Part shown: positions 7,916-16,699 of the stretch, in pieces | How positions within the stretch are numbered: the first letter of the stretch is position 1 | Layout: each line of letters starts with the position of its first letter | NCBI GenBank assembly: GCA_011525785.1 | Contig: WYBT01000030.1 | Coordinates: forward strand, 404,183-468,182 | Direction: 5' to 3' | Origin: Planctomycetaceae bacterium | Lineage (GTDB): Bacteria; Planctomycetota; UBA1135; GCA-002686595 | DNA length: 64,000 bases | Made by a program: the position numbers and the translations under genes | Notes under the pieces: model-generated | What the model was told of the DNA's origin: nothing | What the model saw: only the letters and a program-made list of their open reading frames with translations | Databases searched by the model: none

Positions 7916-9098
7916 GTACGTGGCCATCCAGTCGGACGGTGCTGCGATTTCCGGCCGGGCCGTCGCGCGCGACGAACTGGATCTGGATCGCGAGCTCGAG
8001 TCGCGCGGTCTGGTGCTGTCGCGCGCTCGCCTGGCGGACTCGCAGCGGGCGCTGCGGGCCGCGCGACTGTCGCACGACGACCTGATCACGCTGACGACGC
8101 AACTCGCCGCGATCGTCGGAGCGGGCGTGCACATCGTCGAAGGCCTCGAAGGGATCGGGCAGCGGTTGACCCGTCCGGCCAGCCGGCGCGTGGTCGAAGA
8201 CGTCGTCCAGAGTTTGCGTGCGGGCTCGATGCTCTCGGAGGCGCTCGATCGCCATCCACGCTCGTTTCCTCAGGTGTACCGGTCCTCGGTTCGATCGGGC
8301 GAGGCCTCGGGCGCCCTCGATCGCGTGCTCGAGCATCTGGCGGCCCACATGGAGTGGGCGCGCGGCATGCGCGCCACCGCGCTGCAGGCGCTGATCTATC
8401 CGGCGGTGCTGCTCGCGGCGCTCGTGGGCCTGGTGTTCATCCTGCTGTACTTCGTTCTGCCGCGGATCCTCACGCTGTTCCCCGGCGGTAGGGACGAGTT
8501 GCCGCGCGAGACGCAGATCGTGATGGCTCTCTCGGAGTTCACGGTGGACAACATCGTGTGGATCGCCGCGGGAGCGATCGCTCTGGTCAGCGCCTTCGTG
8601 CTCTGCCGCCGCCGCCCGGCGGGTCGTGTGGCGCTCGACTCGGCCTTGTTGCGCGTCCCGCGCGCCGGGCGAGTCGCGCAGCAGCTCGCCATTTCGCGCT
8701 TCGCGTCGACGGCCGCCTTGCTGCAGGACGCGGGCTGCGATGTGTTCACCTTGCTTGGCGTGGCGGGCTCGACCTGCGGCAACGCAGCGCTGGCGGCGGC
8801 CTTCGAACGCACCAGCGAGCGCGTTCGCCGCGGACAAACGATCACCCAGGCGCTCGAGAGCGAGCCGCAGATGGACCCCATGCTCGTGCAGATGGTGGCC
8901 GTGGGTGAGAAGACCGGCGAGCTCGCGCGCTGCTTCGCGCGCCTCGCCAAGTACTACGACGACGACATTCCCCGGGCGGTCAAACGCTTTCTGGCGCTGC
9001 TCGAGCCGTGCATGTTGCTCGGCGCAGGGATCGTCGTCGGGTTGATCCTGCTCGCCGCCCTGGCGCCCATTTTCAAACTCTACGAGTCGATCGGATGA
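7902..9098 (+). CDS. GspF/PilC-type inner-membrane platform protein
   Basis: A protein of about 398 residues with two repeated GspF domains, each a helical bundle (first at about 60-180 with AGVHIVEGLEGIGQRL, second at about 260-385 with QDAGCDVFTLLGVAGSTC). Three membrane helices are visible, including LIYPAVLLAALVGLVFILLY and MLLGAGIVVGLILLAALAP. The N-terminus VNTYEYVAIQSDGAAISG matches the usual GspF opening, which is why the GTG at 7902 is preferred; an in-frame GTG at 7890 is possible. It anchors the ATPase and organises pseudopilin assembly. It overlaps the end of the ATPase gene, and its own stop overlaps the pseudopilin start. Confidence 0.9.
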   Translation: MNTYEYVAIQSDGAAISGRAVARDELDLDRELESRGLVLSRARLADSQRALRAARLSHDDLITLTTQLAAIVGAGVHIVEGLEGIGQRLTRPASRRVVEDVVQSLRAGSMLSEALDRHPRSFPQVYRSSVRSGEASGALDRVLEHLAAHMEWARGMRATALQALIYPAVLLAALVGLVFILLYFVLPRILTLFPGGRDELPRETQIVMALSEFTVDNIVWIAAGAIALVSAFVLCRRRPAGRVALDSALLRVPRAGRVAQQLAISRFASTAALLQDAGCDVFTLLGVAGSTCGNAALAAAFERTSERVRRGQTITQALESEPQMDPMLVQMVAVGEKTGELARCFARLAKYYDDDIPRAVKRFLALLEPCMLLGAGIVVGLILLAALAPIFKLYESIG

Positions 9099-9919
9099 AG
9101 CTGAACGTTCGCAAAACCGGCCGCGCGTGCGCGGGTTTCTCGCTCATCGAGTTGATCGTCGCCGTGGCGATCATGGCCGTTCTCGTTGGCGCGGCCGTGC
9201 CGATCACGTCCAAGGTTCTCTCCCACAAGGCGCGCGTAGCGACCCGAGGAGAGCTGCAAACACTCGCCGACGCGGCGCTGGAGCACTTCCGCGACACGGG
9301 GACATTGCCCACTTCGATCGGCAACTTGATCGTCGACTCAGGATCCGCGGGTTGGAGCGGCCCCTACCTTCCCGGGGTCGTGACGGATCACGTCACCGGC
9401 TCGAGCGGCTACGAGGTCGACGCCTGGTCGCGCGGTTACGTCGTGAGCGTCGCGGGAGACGTGCTGACGATTCGCAGCGCCGGCGACGACGCTTCGAGCG
9501 GCACGGCCGACGATCTGATCATCCAGGCCGACGTGACTTCCGTACGGCGCGAGCAGACGCTCTCCGAACTCAAGATCCTCAATCAGAGCATCGCGCACTA
9601 CAACAGTCTGTACCAACTCAGCGCGCCGCTCTCGACGACTTGGGCGACTGCGTTCAACTCGCTGGTGGCGCAGGGGCTCTTGCCCAACGACAGCGACTAC
9701 CTCACCGACGGTTGGGGGCAGCCGTACCAATCCGCAGGCGGGGCCGGCCCGTTGGTCGAGTTGGTGTCGAGCTCGCTCAAGACTGTCGGATCAGGGAGCA
9801 ACGGCTCGAACGGCAACGCCAACGGCGGCAACAAGGGGAACAAGGGCAACAAAGGCAACAACGGGAACAAGGGCAACAGCGGGAACAAAGGGAACAAAGG
9901 CAACAAGGGCAAGAACTGA
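9095..9919 (+). CDS. GspG-like major pseudopilin with Asn/Gly/Lys repeat tail
   Basis: A 274-residue prepilin. The leader MKLNVRKTGRACAG precedes the mature FSLIELIVAVAIMAVLVG, with Gly at -1 and Glu at +5. The helix KARVATRGELQTLADAALEH and a GspG-like loop region (SGWSGPYLP-type turns) follow, then a second helical repeat (EQTLSELKILNQSIAHYNS). Unusually, from about residue 232 the protein ends in a low-complexity tail made of repeated GNK/GNS/GNN triplets. The ATG overlaps the GspF stop (ATGA), making this the last gene of the coupled operon. The tail is absent from typical GspG proteins (about 140 residues) and would lie at the surface of a pilus-like fibre. Confidence 0.85.
   Translation: MKLNVRKTGRACAGFSLIELIVAVAIMAVLVGAAVPITSKVLSHKARVATRGELQTLADAALEHFRDTGTLPTSIGNLIVDSGSAGWSGPYLPGVVTDHVTGSSGYEVDAWSRGYVVSVAGDVLTIRSAGDDASSGTADDLIIQADVTSVRREQTLSELKILNQSIAHYNSLYQLSAPLSTTWATAFNSLVAQGLLPNDSDYLTDGWGQPYQSAGGAGPLVELVSSSLKTVGSGSNGSNGNANGGNKGNKGNKGNNGNKGNSGNKGNKGNKGKN
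9789..9916 (+). repeat. Coding minisatellite: nine-base AACAAGGGC-type repeat
   Basis: The 3' end of the pseudopilin gene consists of near-perfect nine-base units (AAC AAG GGC, AAC AAA GGC, AAC AAA GGG and variants), encoding tandem Asn-Lys-Gly. Synonymous Lys and Gly codons vary between units, so the amino-acid repeat is kept while the DNA has diverged somewhat. This stretch is visibly richer in A than the surrounding DNA. Confidence 0.85.
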
Positions 9920-9940
9920 GCGGCTCGCTACTCTGGCGCG

Positions 9941-10438
9941 ATGGAACGCTGGTCCATCGAGGTCGCCAAGGAGTACTTCAAGTTCTCTGCAGCCCACTTC
10001 CTGATCTTTCCGGACGGCTCCTCGGAGCGTCTGCACGGCCACAACTACCGCGTGCGAGTCGCGATCGAAGCGCGCTTGGGCCCGCACGGGCTGGTGTTGG
10101 ACTTCAAGCAGGTCAAACCCGTGGTGCGAGGGCTGGTCGACGAACTCGACGAGCACTGGCTGCTGCCCGGTGAGCACCCGCGCTTGAAGATCCGTCAGCT
10201 TCCTGAGGGCGTGACCGAGGTCGACTACCTGGGGCTGTCGTACCGTGCCCCGACGGGGGACGTGATCGTCCTACCGATCAACAACACCAGCTCGGAGAAC
10301 CTGTCGGCGTGGGTCGGACGCGAGCTCTCGCGGCGTCTCACCGAGCGCTTCCCCGACGTGCTCATCCGCAGGCTGCAAGTCGCCGTCGAGGAAACGTCGG
10401 GGCAGTGGGGCGTCTACACGTACGAGCGCGAGGAGTGA
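9941..10438 (+). CDS. 6-pyruvoyl-tetrahydropterin synthase/QueD family protein lacking the catalytic Cys
   Basis: A 165-residue T-fold protein. The zinc ligands are clear: His19 in FKFSAAHF and His32/His34 in RLHGHNY. The substrate-anchoring Glu is seen in AVEETSGQWGVYTY near the C-terminus, and INNTSSENLSAWV matches the family's NPTSEN region. In QueD the catalytic Cys lies four residues before the first His of HGH; here that position is Ser28, and the whole protein has no cysteine. About 30 extra residues sit between PGEHP and INNTSS. It could be a queuosine or pterin enzyme with altered chemistry. No queC, queE or folE gene is seen nearby. Confidence 0.82.
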   Translation: MERWSIEVAKEYFKFSAAHFLIFPDGSSERLHGHNYRVRVAIEARLGPHGLVLDFKQVKPVVRGLVDELDEHWLLPGEHPRLKIRQLPEGVTEVDYLGLSYRAPTGDVIVLPINNTSSENLSAWVGRELSRRLTERFPDVLIRRLQVAVEETSGQWGVYTYEREE

Positions 10439-10469
10439 TCGCGACTCGCGCAGCCGCGTCCTGCGCTCC

Positions 10470-11144
10470 TCACTGAGCGTCGCGCCAAGCGCCAGCGCGG
10501 ACTTCGAGGCTGTCCGAGGCGGCGTCGTACTCCACCAGCCACAACGGTCGCCAATCGACCGGCGCTGCGCTCGCTTCTTCGCGCGGGCGGTAGGCGTCGA
10601 AGCGACCGTGCTTGGGCGAGTCGGCATCGGCCGCCGGCGCTTCACCCGCATTGAGTCCGAGCCCGATCGGCTCGCAGCGCACCCGCAGCCGGTACTCGCT
10701 GCGCCCGATGTACGAGGCCACCACGAGGTGGAAGGAGGCGCCGCCGCTGGGGACGTTGAACACGCCCTGCTCGATGGCCGCACCGCTCTCGAAGCAGAAG
10801 GCGAAGTCGCCCAGCCACGGGTCCCAGACGCACAGATCGAGGTCGGAGACGCCGTCGAGCGGCTCGAGCGCAAAGCGCACGGCGCACGGGGCGAGCGAAC
10901 GAAGGTGGAACCCGTCGAAGGGATCCAGGCCGTCGTCGCGGATCGCTCCTCCGATCACGAACTCGTCGCCGATGGCGATCCAGCCCAGGTCGTTCGCACA
11001 GCAGTTGGCGTCGTTGGGCTCCTGCTCCCACACGTCGTAGTACGGAACGGGTTCGTGGCCGTACTTCGAGCTGCGGTGGCAGGCGCACAGCGCCGCGACG
11101 AAGACGGGGAGCAGGGAGGCGAGGCGGGAGTGAGCGTGGAGCAT
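10470..11144 (-). CDS. Putative exported lipoprotein, unknown function
   Basis: A 224-residue protein, not recognised as a known family. The N-terminus MLHAHSRLASLLPVFVAALC ends in a lipobox-like LCAC, suggesting lipidation. The body begins with an EPND motif (WEQEPNDANCC), then a beta-rich domain (DPFDGFHLRSLAPCAVRFAL, VSDLDLCVWDP) resembling pre-peptidase C-terminal-like domains, which usually start with EPND. Several paired cysteines suggest disulphides. An upstream in-frame extension to 11435 exists, but it is Arg-rich with no signal sequence, so the ATG at 11144 is chosen. The gene is convergent with the QueD-like gene and divergent from miaB. Confidence 0.62.
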   Translation of the reverse strand: MLHAHSRLASLLPVFVAALCACHRSSKYGHEPVPYYDVWEQEPNDANCCANDLGWIAIGDEFVIGGAIRDDGLDPFDGFHLRSLAPCAVRFALEPLDGVSDLDLCVWDPWLGDFAFCFESGAAIEQGVFNVPSGGASFHLVVASYIGRSEYRLRVRCEPIGLGLNAGEAPAADADSPKHGRFDAYRPREEASAAPVDWRPLWLVEYDAASDSLEVRAGAWRDAQ

Positions 11145-11434
11145 GGGGACGCTGCGTTTCGCGTTGACATGCACGAGGTTCTGCGTGCACGTGGCATGCG
11201 CATCCCGTTCGCAACGCGCGTGCCGGCGGCCCGATCGGGCCGGTTGAGCCGAGCCCATGGCGTTCGAGCGACGTGCGCCGCGCTGCGCCGCGGGGCAGGC
11301 CAACCCGAACGACTCCGCCGGAGGACAGCACTGCCCTCGCGCGCGGCGACGGGACGTGGCTCGCTGCGCTCGCGGGGCATCCGATCCATCGACTTGCCTC
11401 GCGCACCGTGACAGCGTCGGCTGAGCGGGGCACA

Positions 11435-12898
11435 ATGACCTCTCCGGCGCCAGTTCGCCGGACAGAGCGCATGTCGAGCCCCCGTTTCCAGTCCCGAGCC
11501 GAACGAGCCCTCGACGAGTGCGCCCCCTCCGCCCCGCGGGTGCACGTCGTGACCTTCGGCTGCCAGATGAACAAGTACGACTCCCTGGCGGTCGAAGGAC
11601 GCTTCCGGCGCCGCGGTTACGTCACCACCGAGACCCTCAGCGAAGCCGACGTGGTGCTGTTCAACACTTGCTCGGTGCGCGAGCACGCCGAGGAGCGCGT
11701 GTTCAGCTGGGTCGGCGAACTCAAGACGCTCAAGGCGCGCCGCCCCGAGCTCGTGGTTGGCGTGATGGGCTGCATGGCCGAGCGCATGGGCGAAGACGTC
11801 TTCGGTCGCTCCGCGCTGGTTGATCTGGTCGTGGGCACGCGCTCGTTCCAGCACCTGCCCGAACTGGTCGACGAACTGCGCGCCAAGCGCGAATCGGGGC
11901 TGGGCCGCAAGGCCACGCGCCTCACGCGCCTGGGTTTCGACGAGACCCCCGACAGCGATCGCGGGCCCGAGCCCTACACCGGCGGCCGACTGGGATACCT
12001 GACCGTGATGCGCGGGTGCGACCTGAACTGCACCTTCTGCATCGTTCCCACCGTCCGAGGTCGGGTGCTGTCGCGGCCGGCGGCCGAGTTGCTCGACGAG
12101 GCCCGCTGGATGATCGACCAAGGCGCGCAGGTCATCACGCTGCTGGGACAGACAGTCAACAGCTATGGCGAGGACCTCGCTCCCGATCAGGGCGGTCGCG
12201 GCCGACAAGGGCGTCCCGCGCTCGCGGACTTGATCGAGAGGCTCAACGAGCTCCCCGGGCTCGAACGCATTCGACTCGTGACTCTGCATCCCGCCTACGT
12301 CACGCGTGCGTTGGCGGAAGCGCTGCGCGATTGCCGCAAGGCCGACCGCTTCCTGCCGCTGCCGATTCAATCGGGCGGCGACGATGTCCTGCGCCGCATG
12401 AAGCGCGGCTACACCGTCGAGCTCTACCGCCAACGCGTGGAGCTGCTGCGCGAGCACTGCCCGGACATCGAACTGGGCTCGGACTGGATCGTCGGTTTCC
12501 CCGGCGAGAGCGAGGCCGACTTCGAGGCTTCGACGCGCGCCGTGCGCGAGCAGCGCTTCGCGGTCAACTACGTGTTCCAGTACAGCGCGCGACCCGGAAC
12601 GCGAGCGGCGGAACTGGTCGATGACGTGCCCGAGTCCGTCAAGAACGATCGCAACCGGCGCTTCCTGGAGCTGTGTGAGCAGGTGCAGCTCGAGCGCTTG
12701 CGCGAGAAGCTGGGCGCCACGCTGGACGTGTACGTGGAGCAGTGCAGCGAGAAGCGCGAGGGCGTGCTCCAGGCGCGCACCCACACCGGACTGCCCGTGA
12801 GCTTCGAGGGCGCGCCGGAACTGGTCGGTCGCAACCTGCGCGTCCGGATCGAGCACTGCACGGCCTTCGGCCTCTCCGGGCTGCGCGTCGAGGGTTGA
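11435..12898 (+). CDS. miaB: tRNA-2-methylthio-N6-dimethylallyladenosine synthase
   Basis: A 487-residue radical-SAM methylthiotransferase. The N-terminal UPF0004 domain supplies three cluster cysteines in TFGCQMNKYDS, NTCSVREHAEERV and GVMGCMAERMG. The radical-SAM cluster motif is RGCDLNCTFCIVP (CxxxCxxC), followed by PTVRGRVLSRPA. The sequence ITLLGQTVNSYG is typical of MiaB rather than RimO or MtaB. A C-terminal TRAM-like domain follows. The enzyme adds a methylthio group to isopentenyl-A37 in tRNAs reading UNN codons. ATG 11435 is chosen; a second ATG at 11471 would also precede the domain. A 290-bp gap separates it from the divergent lipoprotein gene. Confidence 0.92.
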   Translation: MTSPAPVRRTERMSSPRFQSRAERALDECAPSAPRVHVVTFGCQMNKYDSLAVEGRFRRRGYVTTETLSEADVVLFNTCSVREHAEERVFSWVGELKTLKARRPELVVGVMGCMAERMGEDVFGRSALVDLVVGTRSFQHLPELVDELRAKRESGLGRKATRLTRLGFDETPDSDRGPEPYTGGRLGYLTVMRGCDLNCTFCIVPTVRGRVLSRPAAELLDEARWMIDQGAQVITLLGQTVNSYGEDLAPDQGGRGRQGRPALADLIERLNELPGLERIRLVTLHPAYVTRALAEALRDCRKADRFLPLPIQSGGDDVLRRMKRGYTVELYRQRVELLREHCPDIELGSDWIVGFPGESEADFEASTRAVREQRFAVNYVFQYSARPGTRAAELVDDVPESVKNDRNRRFLELCEQVQLERLREKLGATLDVYVEQCSEKREGVLQARTHTGLPVSFEGAPELVGRNLRVRIEHCTAFGLSGLRVEG

Positions 12899-12911
12899 GC
12901 GGAGCGAGCCG

Positions 12912-14183
12912 GTGTCCCCGCCGAGTGCGCCCGCCGAGAACTCAGCCGCGCGCGCGCGCGCAGGTCGCCTGCGCCGCGCGTTGTTGGCTGTGCTGCTCGG
13001 CCTGCCGGCGCTGGTCGTGGTGTTCGAGCTGGTGTGCCGCATCGCGCCCATACCGGCGCTCTCGCGCGACGTGCTCGACCCCTTCAAGGCGAGCTTGAAG
13101 CACTCGCGCATCGTTCCGCATCCGTACCTCGCCTACGCCGGACGCCCGGACTTCCGCTTGAAGCTCGACGCTCCCCGGCCGCTCGAGGTCGCGCACAACT
13201 CCCTGGGGTTCAACGGCCCCGAAACGACTTGGGAGAAGCCCGACGGCGTGTACCGCATCGTCTGCCTGGGCGGATCGAGCACCTACGGCATTGGTCCGAG
13301 TTCGACCTTCACGAACTGGCCGGTGCTGCTCGAGCAACAGCTCAACGCCGCGGGTCTGGCCAAGCGCGTGGAGGTCGTGAACCTGGGTCTGCAGGGCTAC
13401 TCGACCTTCGAGAGCCAGGTCAACCTCGCGCTGCGCGGCGTCGAGTTGCGGCCGGATCTCGTGCTCGTGTACCACTCGATCAACGACCTGCGCTGCGCGC
13501 TCTACCCCGGCGTCGTGCGCGACAACACCCACTGGCGCGCGGTCTGGCCGGTGGAGCGGCCCGATCCGCTGCTCGACGCGCTCGAGCGGAGCTACGCCTT
13601 CCTCGCCTGGCGGCGATACTTCACCGACTGGTTCGACAACCAGCGCGACATCGGCGCGTACGTCATCGTCGATTTCGGCAAGTACTTCCCGGACGACTGC
13701 GGCCAGCCCAGCGACCCCGACCTGGGTTTCGCCAGCTTCCGCCGCAACCTGGTTTCGATCATCGGGACGGCCCGCGCGCACGGCGCCGAAGTGCTGCTCG
13801 CGACGCAGGCCGTGCGGATGGGCGATTTCGACCGCTTCGGTTCGAAGCAACTCCAGCGCGATGGATTCGAACGCCTGACACGCATCATCGGCGAAGTGGC
13901 CAACGAACGCAGCGTGCCGTTCTGCGATGTGCGCGCCGCCGTCGAGGCCGAAGCGGATCGACAGCGGGCGGAGTCACTGGCCGGACTGCTGCGTTTGCGA
14001 TCCGAGGCGGAGCGACTGGGCCAGTTGACGGAAGAAGAGGCCCAACGCGCCCCGCGGGGCCTCGACCGAATCTTCGTGCGACCCGAGAAGGGCGACGGCG
14101 AAGTGCACCTGACCGACGAAGGCTGTGAGTGGGTCGCGCGCACGCTGAGCGCGCGCATCGTCGAACTCGGGCTCGTCGAGTGA
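12912..14183 (+). CDS. SGNH/GDSL-like hydrolase, membrane-anchored
   Basis: A 423-residue protein starting at GTG. An N-terminal membrane helix (about residues 24-42, LLAVLLGLPALVVVFELVC) suggests anchoring with the enzyme outside the cytoplasm. Block I is IVCLGGSSTYGIG, with the nucleophile Ser. Later blocks are VVNLGLQGYSTFES (Gly block) and LVYHSINDL (Asn block). The C-terminal HLTDEGCEWVA supplies the catalytic Asp/His arrangement in DxxH-like order. Such proteins are often sugar or peptidoglycan O-acetyl esterases or AlgX/DltD-like surface-polymer enzymes. The substrate is unknown. The start lies 13 bases after the miaB stop, so it is probably co-transcribed with miaB. Confidence 0.78.
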   Translation: MSPPSAPAENSAARARAGRLRRALLAVLLGLPALVVVFELVCRIAPIPALSRDVLDPFKASLKHSRIVPHPYLAYAGRPDFRLKLDAPRPLEVAHNSLGFNGPETTWEKPDGVYRIVCLGGSSTYGIGPSSTFTNWPVLLEQQLNAAGLAKRVEVVNLGLQGYSTFESQVNLALRGVELRPDLVLVYHSINDLRCALYPGVVRDNTHWRAVWPVERPDPLLDALERSYAFLAWRRYFTDWFDNQRDIGAYVIVDFGKYFPDDCGQPSDPDLGFASFRRNLVSIIGTARAHGAEVLLATQAVRMGDFDRFGSKQLQRDGFERLTRIIGEVANERSVPFCDVRAAVEAEADRQRAESLAGLLRLRSEAERLGQLTEEEAQRAPRGLDRIFVRPEKGDGEVHLTDEGCEWVARTLSARIVELGLVE

Positions 14184-14196
14184 GCCGCGAAACGCT

Positions 14197-14234
14197 GCGG
14201 CCCCCGCGCGGAGCGAACTCCGTGCGAGGGCCGC
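14197..14234. terminator. Long GC-rich hairpin between convergent genes
   Basis: Two perfect 7-base arms (GCGGCCC at 14197-14203 and GGGCCGC at 14228-14234) enclose a 9-bp inner stem (14205-14213 with 14218-14226, one G-U pair) closed by a CGAA loop. It lies between the stop codons of the SGNH hydrolase and malate dehydrogenase genes, which face each other. There is no clear T-run on either side, so it may be a termination or mRNA-stabilising hairpin rather than a textbook intrinsic terminator. Confidence 0.6.
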
Positions 14235-14252
14235 GTTCGTCGTGGGCGACGA

Positions 14253-15248
14253 TCAGGCGACGAGGTGCTTGACGATTTCCTGCTCGCCTTGCAACTCGGC
14301 CACCGAAGCGGCGAGCTTCTCCTTCAGGAAGGCGTTCATGGGAACGCCCTGGACGATGCTCCACTTGCCGCTCGCGTCGACGCGCACGGGGAACGAGCTG
14401 ATGAGTCCCGCCGGGACGCCGTAGGAGCCATCGCTGCACACGCACACCGAGCGCCACTCGCCCGCGGGCGTCGGGGTCACCAGGTCGCGCACGTGATCGA
14501 CGAGCGCATTGGCCGCCGACATCGCCGACGACACTCCGCGCGCCGCGATGATGGCCGCGCCGCGCTGCTGCACGGTCTTGAAGAAGTCGCCCTTGAGCCA
14601 GGCTTCGTCGCCGATCACTTCAGCGGCCGACTTGCCGCCGATCGTGGCGTTGTAGAAGTCGGGCACCTGCGTCGCGCTGTGGTTGCCCCAGATCAGCGCG
14701 TTCTTCACCTCGCTGATCGCGACCTTGGCCTTGAGCGCGAGCTGCGCCTGCGCGCGGTTCTGATCGAGCCGCGTCATCGCGCTGAAGCGTTCCGCGGGCA
14801 GACCTGCGGCGGCCTTCATGCAGATCCACGTGTTCGTATTGCAGGGATTGCCGACCACTGCGACGCGCACGTCGGCGGCGCCGTTCTTGGCGATGGCCTT
14901 GCCCTGGCCGACGAAGATCGCGCCGTTGTCCTTGAGCAGGTCGTTGCGCTCCATCCCGGGGCCGCGCGGCTTGGCGCCGACCAGCAGCGCCCAGTTGACG
15001 CCCTTGAAGCCGGCGTCGAGGTCGCTCGTCATGACGATGTCGCGCAGCAGCGGGAACGCGCAGTCCTCCAGCTCCATGGCCACGCCCTTGAGCGAGGCCA
15101 GAACTTTTTCGACGGGGACTTCGATCAGGTGCAGGATGACCGGCTGGTGGGGGCCGAACATCTGGCCGGAGGCGATGCGCGGAAGGAGCGCGTAGCCGAT
15201 CTGACCGGCCGCGCCGGTGACGGCGACTCGGATGGGAGCAGTGCTCAT
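14253..15248 (-). CDS. mdh: Malate dehydrogenase (NAD-dependent)
   Basis: A 331-residue enzyme of the cytosolic/Thermus-type MDH group. It has the nucleotide-binding motif [15 protein letters not shown] near the N-terminus, the mobile-loop region [18 protein letters not shown] with substrate-binding Arg residues, [12 protein letters not shown], and the catalytic His in [13 protein letters not shown]. It converts malate and NAD to oxaloacetate in the TCA cycle. The ATG at 15248 fits the family N-terminus ([12 protein letters not shown]); the frame continues upstream but without domain sequence. It is convergent with the SGNH hydrolase gene and separated by 248 bp from divergent ribD, so it is probably monocistronic. 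Confidence 0.95.
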   Translation of the reverse strand: MSTAPIRVAVTGAAGQIGYALLPRIASGQMFGPHQPVILHLIEVPVEKVLASLKGVAMELEDCAFPLLRDIVMTSDLDAGFKGVNWALLVGAKPRGPGMERNDLLKDNGAIFVGQGKAIAKNGAADVRVAVVGNPCNTNTWICMKAAAGLPAERFSAMTRLDQNRAQAQLALKAKVAISEVKNALIWGNHSATQVPDFYNATIGGKSAAEVIGDEAWLKGDFFKTVQQRGAAIIAARGVSSAMSAANALVDHVRDLVTPTPAGEWRSVCVCSDGSYGVPAGLISSFPVRVDASGKWSIVQGVPMNAFLKEKLAASVAELQGEQEIVKHLVA

Positions 15249-15496
15249 GGAGGTGTTGCGTGGGGTTGGGGAGGCGGTGTTCAGCTCGGTAGTTTGCCGC
15301 TGCGCCCGCGCGGTTGAAGGGCGCGGCGCCCAAAAAGGGAATGGCGCAGCGTTTGGGGCGCGGTCGGGGCTGCCTGTGGCGCCGATACGGGTAGCGACAC
15401 CCCGCTTCCAACGCCTATCCTCCGGCCAGGACCTACCTGTGGCGCCGTACGGCGGCGGTCTAGGGTAGTGCTGGGCGCGAAGGCAAGGGGGCGAAG

Positions 15497-16666
15497 ATGT
15501 CCGGCAGCATGACTCAGGCGACGACCTACACACTCGGCGAGACGTTCTTGCGCGAGCTGCTCCGCGAGCTCAGCGAGGGCGCGCGTCGTCATCGCTTCGA
15601 GGTCGCGCCCAACCCGGCCGTCGGGGCCGCGCTGCTCGCGCAGGGTCGCGTGCTGGCCCGCGGCTTCCACGAGTTCTGGGGCGGTCCTCACGCCGAGGTG
15701 AACGCCTTCCACGCCGCGCAACTCGAAGGCGTTGCACAGCAGGCGGACACGCTGGTCGTCACGCTCGAGCCGTGCTCGAGCTACGGCAAGACGCCGCCGT
15801 GTGTCGAGCTGATCCGCTCCAGCGGCATCCAGCGCGTGATCGTCGGAGCGCTCGACCCCGATCCGCGCCATCGCGGCGCGGGCCTGCGCTCGCTCCAGGA
15901 GTCGGGCGTCGAGGTCGAGTTCGTACCCAACGCCTCTCCGCTGGAGCGCGTGGCGCCGCACTTCCTGCGCTGGGTCGACGTCGATCGCGTCCGTCGACCG
16001 CGCCCGTGGACGATCGCCAAGTGGGCCCAGACGCGCTCCGGCCAGCTCTCGCCGCCGGCCAACGTCGGCGCCGGTCGCTGGATCAGCGGTCCGGAGTCGC
16101 TGCGCGAAGTTCATGTCCTGCGCGGCCGCGTCGACGCCATCGTCACCGGCGTCACGACGGTGCTGGCGGACGACCCGCGCTTCAGCGTGCGCCCGCCGGG
16201 CGATGCGACGCGCCCGCCGCTGCGCGTGATCCTCGACAGCTACCTGCGCACGCCGCCCAACGGACGCCTGTTCGAAGCGCCGGGTGCGGGCGAGGGCGCG
16301 GGCGAGATCCACGTCCTGTGCCAGGCCGGCGCCAACGCCGCGCGGCACGTCGCGCTGACCGAAGCCGGCGCGCGCGTCACCGGCTTGCACGCCAGCGAAG
16401 AGGACCACGTCGCGCTGCGCGATGTGCAGCACTGGATGTGGGAGCGCGGCGTGCGGCGCGTGCTGCTCGAAGCCGGTCCGCAGTTGTTGTCGCGCTACCT
16501 CGAAGCGGGCTTCGTCGACCAGATCCGCGTCTACACCGGCAACGTGTTCGGCGGTCGCGGCGACTCGCTCGCTCCGTGGCTCGCGACGGCCAAGCTCGAG
16601 GAGCGCATCGACCGCGAAGTCGGCGACGACAGCGTCTTCGAGGCCTTCCTGCCCACGCTCGACTGA
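15497..16666 (+). CDS. ribD: Bifunctional riboflavin biosynthesis deaminase/reductase
   Basis: A 389-residue two-domain protein. The N-terminal deaminase has the zinc motif HAEVNAF and, about 35 residues later, [12 protein letters not shown] (PCxxxxxxxxC type). The C-terminal RibD-C reductase domain starts near residue 170 ([20 protein letters not shown]) and contains [32 protein letters not shown] and [14 protein letters not shown]. It performs the deamination and NADPH reduction steps after GTP cyclohydrolase II in riboflavin synthesis. The region [17 protein letters not shown] fits the normal family spacing. No other rib gene is adjacent. Confidence 0.93.
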   Translation: MSGSMTQATTYTLGETFLRELLRELSEGARRHRFEVAPNPAVGAALLAQGRVLARGFHEFWGGPHAEVNAFHAAQLEGVAQQADTLVVTLEPCSSYGKTPPCVELIRSSGIQRVIVGALDPDPRHRGAGLRSLQESGVEVEFVPNASPLERVAPHFLRWVDVDRVRRPRPWTIAKWAQTRSGQLSPPANVGAGRWISGPESLREVHVLRGRVDAIVTGVTTVLADDPRFSVRPPGDATRPPLRVILDSYLRTPPNGRLFEAPGAGEGAGEIHVLCQAGANAARHVALTEAGARVTGLHASEEDHVALRDVQHWMWERGVRRVLLEAGPQLLSRYLEAGFVDQIRVYTGNVFGGRGDSLAPWLATAKLEERIDREVGDDSVFEAFLPTLD

Positions 16667-16699
16667 GCGAGCGGGCCAGCGCCCGGCGCACTGCGCGCG

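Noticed and set aside
5420..8134. Minus-strand open frame of about 900 codons across the secretin and ATPase genes
   Set aside because: Its translation has no recognisable motif, while the opposite strand encodes the clear secretin and GspE-like ATPase.
9789..9916. CRISPR-like short repeat array
   Set aside because: The units are nine bases, contiguous, in frame and coding for Asn-Lys-Gly; there are no spacers and no cas genes.
11164..11192. Perfect TTGACA upstream of miaB
   Set aside because: No acceptable -10 element occurs 16-18 bases downstream on this strand, so I do not call a promoter.
16672..16685. Small hairpin CGGGC/GCCCG between ribD and the convergent gene
   Set aside because: Only five base pairs with a four-base loop and no T-run; such pairs arise often by chance in GC-rich DNA.
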